Assembly (NCBI GenBank): GCA_018816605.1
Contig: JAHIVS010000366.1
Span: 1 to 31,606 of the forward strand
Length of the DNA: 31,606 bases
Source: Pseudomonadota bacterium
GTDB lineage: Bacteria; Desulfobacterota; Desulfobacteria; Desulfobacterales; Desulfobacteraceae
Reading direction: 5' to 3'
Within the stretch, counting starts at the first letter, position 1; the number at the start of each line of letters is the position of its first letter. A program made the position numbers and the translations under genes. Shown here one piece after another: positions 26,083 through 31,606 of this stretch. Below the pieces are notes generated by a model, which did no database searches, was not told the DNA's origin, and saw only the letters and a program-made list of their open reading frames with translations.

Positions 26083-26256
26083 CCACCGCAGAATTCAGGC
26101 CCAGACAAGGTGGGGGGCAATTTAAATCCGGGAACCTCTGCTGTCTGTAGCCAAAAACCCGATAAACGGATGGCAGATATAAACTAAGTCCTTGATTTAT
26201 TTTTGATTTTCCATAATATTGTTTACGGATAAATAAAAAGAATTCAAGGAGGCCAT

Positions 26257-27093
26257 ATGGGGTTAAAAACAAATACCAACAGCGGAAGTACTTTTTCCAG
26301 CAATCAGCTGCTGAAAGGCCATAGGGCATTGTTGGGATCCCTTGAACGCCTTTCCACGGGCAAAAAAATCAATAAGGCTTCGGACGATGCCTCGGGCATG
26401 TCGATCGTCAATGCCCTGGAAAGCCAGGCAATGGGATATGGCCAGGCCATAAAAAATTCAAACGATGCCATCTCCATCACCCAGGTGGCAGACGGCGCCC
26501 TGGAAAAGGCTTCCCACATTGTCCAAGAGATTCGTACCAAAGCCATCCAGGCGGCAAGCGCTGCCCAGTCGCCTGAAAGCCGGCTTGCAATCCAGGCGGA
26601 TATCGGCAAATCCCTTCAAAGCATGAAAGATATTGCCCGGAACACCACATTCAATGGACAGACGCTTTTGTCCGGCAATTTTATGGACAGGCAATTCCAG
26701 GTGGGAACTGAAGCCAGAGAAACCCTTACCATCTCTTTGGGGTCAATAGATCCCGGCCAGATGGCCCATGAAACCCTTGGTTCCTTGAGCGATATCGAGG
26801 TGTCCACCAAAGAAGGCGCCCAAAATGCCATTCAACTTGCGGATGCCGCCATGGAAACCCTGGGACAGCAAAAATCCAAGGTGGGTTCAATTGCAAACCA
26901 GCTGTCTTCTTCCATCAACACCCTTTCCAACGCCATGATCAATACGATTTCTGCAGCATCTGGAATTAAAGACCTGGATTTTGCCGAAGAATCAATGAAC
27001 CTGAACAAAATCAAGCTGCTGGGAAAAACCCAGGCTTTTGCCCAGGCACAGGCCAATTCCTCGGCAAGGAATGTCATGGATCTTTTTGAGTAA
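26257..27093 (+). CDS. fliC: Flagellin, short form
   Basis: 278 aa. Conserved N-terminal D0/D1 helices (LSTGKKINKASDDASGMSI, then QVADGALEKASHIVQEIRTKAIQAA) and C-terminal D1/D0 (SSSINTLSNAMINTISAASGIKDLDFAEE, ending ARNVMDLFE). There is almost no variable D2/D3 domain, so the filament surface is minimal. AAGGAGG precedes the ATG. Single gene; a CCCGATAA resembling a sigma28 -10 lies about 100 bp upstream, but no matching -35 was found. Confidence 0.95.
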   Translation: MGLKTNTNSGSTFSSNQLLKGHRALLGSLERLSTGKKINKASDDASGMSIVNALESQAMGYGQAIKNSNDAISITQVADGALEKASHIVQEIRTKAIQAASAAQSPESRLAIQADIGKSLQSMKDIARNTTFNGQTLLSGNFMDRQFQVGTEARETLTISLGSIDPGQMAHETLGSLSDIEVSTKEGAQNAIQLADAAMETLGQQKSKVGSIANQLSSSINTLSNAMINTISAASGIKDLDFAEESMNLNKIKLLGKTQAFAQAQANSSARNVMDLFE

Positions 27094-27210
27094 AAGGACG
27101 CAAGACCGCATTTTTGCGGCCGTATGAGACATCAGCGCTTATCAAATTTTTAGAAGCAACCGCTGTCCTGTGAATTGTGTCTCAGCTTAAGAGCCTACCG
27201 GCTTCAAGAA

Positions 27211-27240
27211 AGGCCAAAAGAAACCTGTTTCTTTTGGCCT
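27211..27240. terminator. Bidirectional terminator between flagellin and lon
   Basis: A 13-bp perfect stem AGGCCAAAAGAAA / TTTCTTTTGGCCT over a 4-nt loop, with T-runs on both sides depending on strand. It serves the converging genes. Confidence 0.75.
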
Positions 27241-27257
27241 TTCCGGTCTGTCGGCAA

Positions 27258-29654
27258 TTATTTTTTAAAAACGATCTCAAAGACATCCTTGTATTTTTCC
27301 GCAAAATGAAAGTCAATCCCTTCCTTGATATGTCCGGGAAGCTTTTCAAATTCGCTTATACACCCATGGGGCAGAATAATCTCATTGATCCCGATACGCC
27401 GGGCAGCAATGATTTTTTCTTTTATTCCACCCACGGGCAGCACATCTCCGGTCAGGGTGATTTCACCGGTCATGGCAAGGGGCCGCTGGATCGCCTTGCC
27501 AAGCCCCAAAGAGACCAGGGCCGTGGTAATGGTAACCCCTGCACTGGGACCGTCTTTGGGAGTTGCCCCCTCGGGCACGTGGATGTGAACAAAGGCATCG
27601 TCAAAATAGTCTTCGGCAATGCCGAAGGCCTTGAGGTTTGCCCGGACATGGGACAGGGCAATGGCGGCAGATTCCTGCATCACATCCCCGAGCTTGCCCG
27701 TAATCTTGAACCCGGAGGTCTTCCCGTGAACCTTTACCGCCTCTATGGAAAGGGTGGCGCCTCCCATCTGGGTCCAGGCAAGCCCTGTAACGATACCCAC
27801 CCCTTTCATCTGCTTTTCCTTGGAAAAAAAAGGCGATCCCAGATATCCTTCCAGGGATTTGATATTGATCCTGATTTTTTCCTTTTTCTCTTTTAAAATG
27901 GTGACAATACTCTTTCGGATAATCTTGTTGAGCAGTTTTTCAAGACCTCTGACCCCGGCCTCCCTGGCATACCCCTCGATGAGGTATTGGATGGTGGGGT
28001 CGGTGATGGTAATGATACTTGACTTCAGGTTATTGCGCTTCAACAACTTCGGCCAAAGGTGCTTCCTGGCAATCTCCATTTTTTCCGCCGTGATATACCC
28101 GGACAGATTGATCCGGTCCATCCGGTCCAGAAGGGGGCCGGGAATGGTATCCAGGGTATTGGCAGTACAGATGAACAACACCTTGGACAGGTCAACCCGA
28201 AGGTCCAGATAATGGTCGAGGAACTCGCCATTCTGTTCCGGATCCAGAACTTCCAGCAGTGCCGAGGCAGGGTCCCCCTGGTAGGAAGCGCCTATCTTGT
28301 CCACTTCATCCAGCATGATGACGGGATTTGCCACCTGGGTATCTTTAAGGGCCTGAACCATTTTACCGGGCAAGGCGCCCACATAGGTTCTCCTGTGGCC
28401 TTTAATTTCAGCTTCATCCCGCATGCCGCCCAGGCTAAACCGATAGAACTTTCGACCCAGGGCTTCGGCAATGGATTTCCCAATGGAGGTTTTCCCCACA
28501 CCCGGAGGCCCTACAAAAAGGATAATGGAGCCGGAGATATCTTTTTTATACACCCCTGCGGCAAAGAACTCTATAATCCGCTCCTTTACATCGGAAAGCC
28601 CGGCGTGATCCCGCTCCAGAATCTCTTCAGCCCGATTGATATCGATATTGTCTTCGGAATAAACCCCCCAGGGAAAGGAGGTGATCCAGTCCAGATAATT
28701 CCGCGTCACCCCGTATTCAGATGAACCTGTCTCCAGAACGGATAATTTTTCAATCTCCTCATCAAACCGTTTGGTCACATGCTCAGGCGGATGAAGCTTT
28801 TCAAATTTGGCCTTGAATTTATCCACATCAGACGTTTTATCGTCCTTTTGCATGCCCAGCTCTTTCTGGATGGCCTTGAGCTGCTCTTTTAAAAAAAACT
28901 TGCGTTTGTTATCATCCACCTGGGTATTCAGGTCTTTTTGTATTTTGGTCTGGAGTTTGGCAATCTCTATCTCTTTTTGGAGCAGCATCAGTACTTTTTT
29001 CATCCGCTCAATCACAGATTCTGTCTCCAGTATTTCCTGGAGATCATCCCCGGATGCCGTGGTAATGCCGGCGGCGAAATCGGTGAGAGGAGAGGGCTGG
29101 TCCGGGCTGAACCGGCCCAGATATTGTTTGAGTTCCTCTGAGTACAAGGGATTTAAGGACAAAAGGGTTTTAATCGAACTGATAATGGAAATGGCATAGG
29201 CCTTTAACTTGTCTTCATCCTCTTCCATTTTCCCAAAGTATTCCACCTGGACTGCAAAGGGCGGTTTGTCGGTAAAAAATTTTTTGATCTTAAACCGTTC
29301 AAGCCCCTGGGCGATGAACTGGATATGCCCCTCAACATCCGTAATGTTCATCATGCGGACCACACACCCGACCTTTGGAAAATCCTCCTTGTACACATAT
29401 TTTCCCTTTACTTCACTCAAATAGGAAAGGCCCAGAAGACCTTTTGAATCTCTGGAAGCCTTTCTCAAAGTTTCTTCCCACCGGTTTTTGTTCACAATCA
29501 ACGGCTGGACCTGGGCCGGCAGATGGGGGCGGCCTGTAATGGGAACCAGGTATAATATGTCGGGTTTAACATTTTGCTGTACCAACCCGCTCTGTGTTTT
29601 TTCTTCTTCGTCATTGACTATTTCAGGCGTAATGGGCTCGTTCTCATCGGTCAT
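27258..29654 (-). CDS. lon: ATP-dependent Lon protease
   Basis: 798 aa, LonA type. N-terminal substrate domain (about 30-230), long coiled stretch (about 225-300), AAA+ module with Walker A GPPGVGKTS at 382-390 and Walker B PVIMLDEVDK at 444-453, then the peptidase domain with catalytic Ser704 (PKDGPSAGVTI) and Lys747. Degrades misfolded and regulatory proteins in the cytoplasm. GAGGTG precedes the ATG at 29654. It has its own sigma70-like promoter and no heat-shock element that I can recognise. It ends 18 bp from the hairpin shared with flagellin. Confidence 0.98.
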   Translation of the reverse strand: MTDENEPITPEIVNDEEEKTQSGLVQQNVKPDILYLVPITGRPHLPAQVQPLIVNKNRWEETLRKASRDSKGLLGLSYLSEVKGKYVYKEDFPKVGCVVRMMNITDVEGHIQFIAQGLERFKIKKFFTDKPPFAVQVEYFGKMEEDEDKLKAYAISIISSIKTLLSLNPLYSEELKQYLGRFSPDQPSPLTDFAAGITTASGDDLQEILETESVIERMKKVLMLLQKEIEIAKLQTKIQKDLNTQVDDNKRKFFLKEQLKAIQKELGMQKDDKTSDVDKFKAKFEKLHPPEHVTKRFDEEIEKLSVLETGSSEYGVTRNYLDWITSFPWGVYSEDNIDINRAEEILERDHAGLSDVKERIIEFFAAGVYKKDISGSIILFVGPPGVGKTSIGKSIAEALGRKFYRFSLGGMRDEAEIKGHRRTYVGALPGKMVQALKDTQVANPVIMLDEVDKIGASYQGDPASALLEVLDPEQNGEFLDHYLDLRVDLSKVLFICTANTLDTIPGPLLDRMDRINLSGYITAEKMEIARKHLWPKLLKRNNLKSSIITITDPTIQYLIEGYAREAGVRGLEKLLNKIIRKSIVTILKEKKEKIRINIKSLEGYLGSPFFSKEKQMKGVGIVTGLAWTQMGGATLSIEAVKVHGKTSGFKITGKLGDVMQESAAIALSHVRANLKAFGIAEDYFDDAFVHIHVPEGATPKDGPSAGVTITTALVSLGLGKAIQRPLAMTGEITLTGDVLPVGGIKEKIIAARRIGINEIILPHGCISEFEKLPGHIKEGIDFHFAEKYKDVFEIVFKK

Positions 29655-29726
29655 ATGTCACCTCAAAAATTGGAATTTGAATTATGGGCAAAAAAACTTA
29701 GGGTGAACTTTAAAATTTGTCCTTAT

Positions 29727-29754
29727 ATTATAATGATCGTTTTCGTTCTGACAA
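29727..29754 (-). promoter_or_regulatory. Promoter of lon
   Basis: On the minus strand TTGTCA (29754-29749) and a perfect TATAAT (29732-29727), 16 bp apart. Confidence 0.55.
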
Positions 29755-29838
29755 CCTAAAAACGCAAAATCCATACCATAAGAAAGCATTTTTATTTACC
29801 CCCATAACGATATGGACCCTGCCGGACAAGTGATTCAT

Positions 29839-30015
29839 CTATTTTTTATGAACAATATTAAAAGGCTGCCCCTGGGCGCACTGACCTTCTTTTCCTTTGG
29901 TTGCGCAACCGCTGCTGCAATTACACCCCCCCTGCCCTCTATAGGTTTTGATAACACTTCTGATGCTAAAAATCAGGGCCATGGCCACGATAATTCCAAC
30001 AAGTATGGTATCCAT
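29839..30015 (-). CDS. FeoB-associated Cys-rich membrane protein
   Basis: 58 aa. One N-terminal membrane helix (about 3-18), then a basic stretch and four cysteines (CNCSSGC followed by Cys at about position 46). This matches the small FeoB-associated Cys-rich membrane protein family, of unknown exact function but always next to feoB. AGGAAAG precedes the ATG at 30015. The gene lies 16 bp after the feoB stop codon on the same strand, so it is part of the feo operon. Confidence 0.85.
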   Translation of the reverse strand: MDTILVGIIVAMALIFSIRSVIKTYRGQGGCNCSSGCATKGKEGQCAQGQPFNIVHKK

Positions 30016-30031
30016 TGTTCTTTCTTTCCTA

Positions 30032-31606
30032 TCAGGACATGATCAACGAACCGATCTGATAAATTGCCACCGACAATCCAAAGGCCAGCGTTGTGTTGAA
30101 AATCACCGAGAATGCCGCCCACTTCCAGGACCCTGCTTCCTTTGCAATACAGACCACCGTAACAAAACAAGGGGCATAAAAAATTGTAAAAATGATCAGG
30201 CTTACGGCGGTTAAAGGCCCCCAGCCCTCTGCTGTGGACAAGCGTTCTGAAAGGGAGCCTGTTTCTTCAGGATCTACTTGACCCAGAGAATAGGCTGTGC
30301 CCAGGGTTGAGACCACGACCTCTTTGGCGGCAAATCCGCCGAGAAGGGCAATATTGGTCCGCCAGTCAAACCCGGCAAATCTTGAAATTTTCTCCAGGCC
30401 AACTCCCATACGGCCGGCAAAAGAATTTTTTAACCCGGCCTGGGCCTCTTGCATATCAATCCGGACAAGACCCTGTTTCACGGCCAGATCCCCAGCCGAT
30501 AAAGCCTCAGGGTCAGCACTTTTGATTTCTTCCAGAGCCGTTGTGGTCATGCCCTGGAAAAGCTTGGCTCTCTCCATTTCAAATCCTTGCTTCTGGTCCA
30601 GATCAAGGCCGGGAAAGGTCATCATTGCCCAGAGCAGAATAGAGATTCCAAGAATTACGCTCCCGGCCTTTTTCACATATTGCCAGGTTCTTTCCCAGGT
30701 ATGAATTAAAAGCCCTTTAAGGGTGGGCAGGCGATAGGGGGGCAATTCCATGACAAAGGGGGTGGCCTCGCCCCGGATAAGGGTGGACCGCAGCAGCCTT
30801 GCCACCAAAAGGGCCCCCGCCCAGGAGACAAGGGTGATGGCCAGCATGGCCAGGGCCTTATTTTCAGAGAAAAAAGCCGCCACCAGCAGCACAAATACCG
30901 GCAGTTTGGCCCCACAGTTCATAAAGGGAACCGTTAAAAGCGTTGCCAGCCGTTCCTTGGGCGATTTCAGTGTTCTGGTTGCCATGACACCCGGAACCGC
31001 ACAGCCGCCGGCAATCCCGCCTGATACGATAAAGGCCATGACCGAACTGCCGTGAAGTCCGAATATTCTGAACACCCGGTCCAGCATATACGCCATCCGG
31101 GCCAGGTATCCGGAATCTTCCAGAAAAGAGATCCCCAGAAACATGAACATGATCAGGGGAACAAATCCCAAAACGCCGCCCGCACCGTCAATAATGCCAG
31201 AAATCACCAGGGATTTCAAAAGGCCGTCGGGCAGAGCCCCTTCTGCCACAGACCCCAGCCACCCAAAAAACGCTTCTAACCATCCCATGGGAATGGCACC
31301 ATAGGTAAAGGTAAAATGATACAATCCCATGAGAATCGCCACCATGATCACAGGACCTGAAAACCTGTTTGTCACGACCTGGTCAATCTTGTCAGACTGC
31401 TGGAGGCGATTTGGGTCATGGGCATAGGTCACCACATTCTGTTTGAGAATCGAATGGATGAATCCGTAGCGCTGGTCTGCAATCATCCCCTCGGGGTGGG
31501 TACCCAAGGTTGCATCCAGATGGCGGGTCACCCGCTTGACAACAGACTGCAAACAAGCGTCAATCTCAAGGCTTTTCTTTTTTCCAAGCCCGATAATCTG
31601 CTGGTC
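30032..31606 (-). CDS. feoB: Ferrous iron transporter FeoB, C-terminal part (cut by window end)
   Basis: 525 codons are open to the window edge; the N-terminal G-protein domain lies outside. Visible are the membrane transport core with two gate-type helices: ISFLEDSGYLARMAYMLDR, then GGIAGGCAVPGVMATRTL and FMNCGAKLPVFVLL with the two conserved Cys-Pro/Cys-Gly sites that handle Fe(II). A nucleoside-recognition-type domain follows, and the C-terminal half ends in VTVVCIAKEAGSWKWA. Anaerobic Fe(II) import. The first part in the window (DQQIIGLGKKKS) is the linker between G domain and membrane core. The FeoB-associated small gene follows. Confidence 0.95.
   Translation of the reverse strand, partial: DQQIIGLGKKKSLEIDACLQSVVKRVTRHLDATLGTHPEGMIADQRYGFIHSILKQNVVTYAHDPNRLQQSDKIDQVVTNRFSGPVIMVAILMGLYHFTFTYGAIPMGWLEAFFGWLGSVAEGALPDGLLKSLVISGIIDGAGGVLGFVPLIMFMFLGISFLEDSGYLARMAYMLDRVFRIFGLHGSSVMAFIVSGGIAGGCAVPGVMATRTLKSPKERLATLLTVPFMNCGAKLPVFVLLVAAFFSENKALAMLAITLVSWAGALLVARLLRSTLIRGEATPFVMELPPYRLPTLKGLLIHTWERTWQYVKKAGSVILGISILLWAMMTFPGLDLDQKQGFEMERAKLFQGMTTTALEEIKSADPEALSAGDLAVKQGLVRIDMQEAQAGLKNSFAGRMGVGLEKISRFAGFDWRTNIALLGGFAAKEVVVSTLGTAYSLGQVDPEETGSLSERLSTAEGWGPLTAVSLIIFTIFYAPCFVTVVCIAKEAGSWKWAAFSVIFNTTLAFGLSVAIYQIGSLIMS

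Noticed and set aside
26120..26256. Sigma28 promoter for flagellin
   Set aside because: A CCCGATAA box exists but no TAAA box at the right distance; no sigma54 GG-N10-GC site either.

Overview
The window reads as a chromosomal segment of a Desulfobacterota bacterium, most likely a marine Desulfobacteraceae-type sulfate reducer. This is an inference from gene content: acyl-CoA dehydrogenase/ETF genes, Sec-encoding UGA codons, an aerobic-type oxidase beside anaerobic formate dehydrogenase remnants, and a bacterial arginine kinase. No ribosomal marker is present. Most of the window is moderately GC-rich, but about 1-3060 is clearly AT-richer and looks acquired.

Layout. 1-3060: a broken ORF at the left edge, a 609-aa fusion of an alpha/beta hydrolase with a nucleoside/base deaminase that carries a 59-bp integron attC-like element inside its reading frame, and a doubtful 79-aa ORF. 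3069-5591 (+): a Cys-rich 61-aa protein, an animal-like arginine kinase, and an exported MsrA-MsrB fusion. 11684-5641 (-): a cytochrome oxidase operon running DUF2231-like membrane protein, DOMON protein, SCO copper chaperone, subunits I, III, IV, II, heme O synthase. 12054-12197 (+): a 47-aa acidic peptide with its own promoter and terminator. 17324-12337 (-): iron alcohol dehydrogenase, acyl-CoA dehydrogenase, EtfB, EtfA, thioesterase. 17624-19149 (+): a SelW/Rdx-type selenoprotein with an in-frame UGA, translationally coupled to a 433-aa envelope protein of unknown function. 19650-21313 (+): a decayed selenocysteine formate dehydrogenase that keeps its UGA and SECIS hairpin, followed by a strong terminator and a ModE-like regulator. 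24841-22026 (-) and 25108-26082 (+): metK, ahcY and an adenosine kinase, together the methyl cycle. Then flagellin (+), Lon (-), a small FeoB-associated Cys-rich membrane protein and the C-terminal part of FeoB (-, cut by the window edge).

How the genes fit together. MetK makes SAM, AhcY splits S-adenosylhomocysteine, and adenosine kinase removes the adenosine. The dehydrogenase-ETF operon looks like an acyl-CoA oxidation or reduction module. The oxidase operon, arginine kinase (phosphagen buffer) and Msr protein fit an anaerobe that meets oxygen from time to time. Two UGA-containing reading frames with matching GGUCU/GGACU-loop hairpins imply a working or recently working selenocysteine system encoded elsewhere in the genome.
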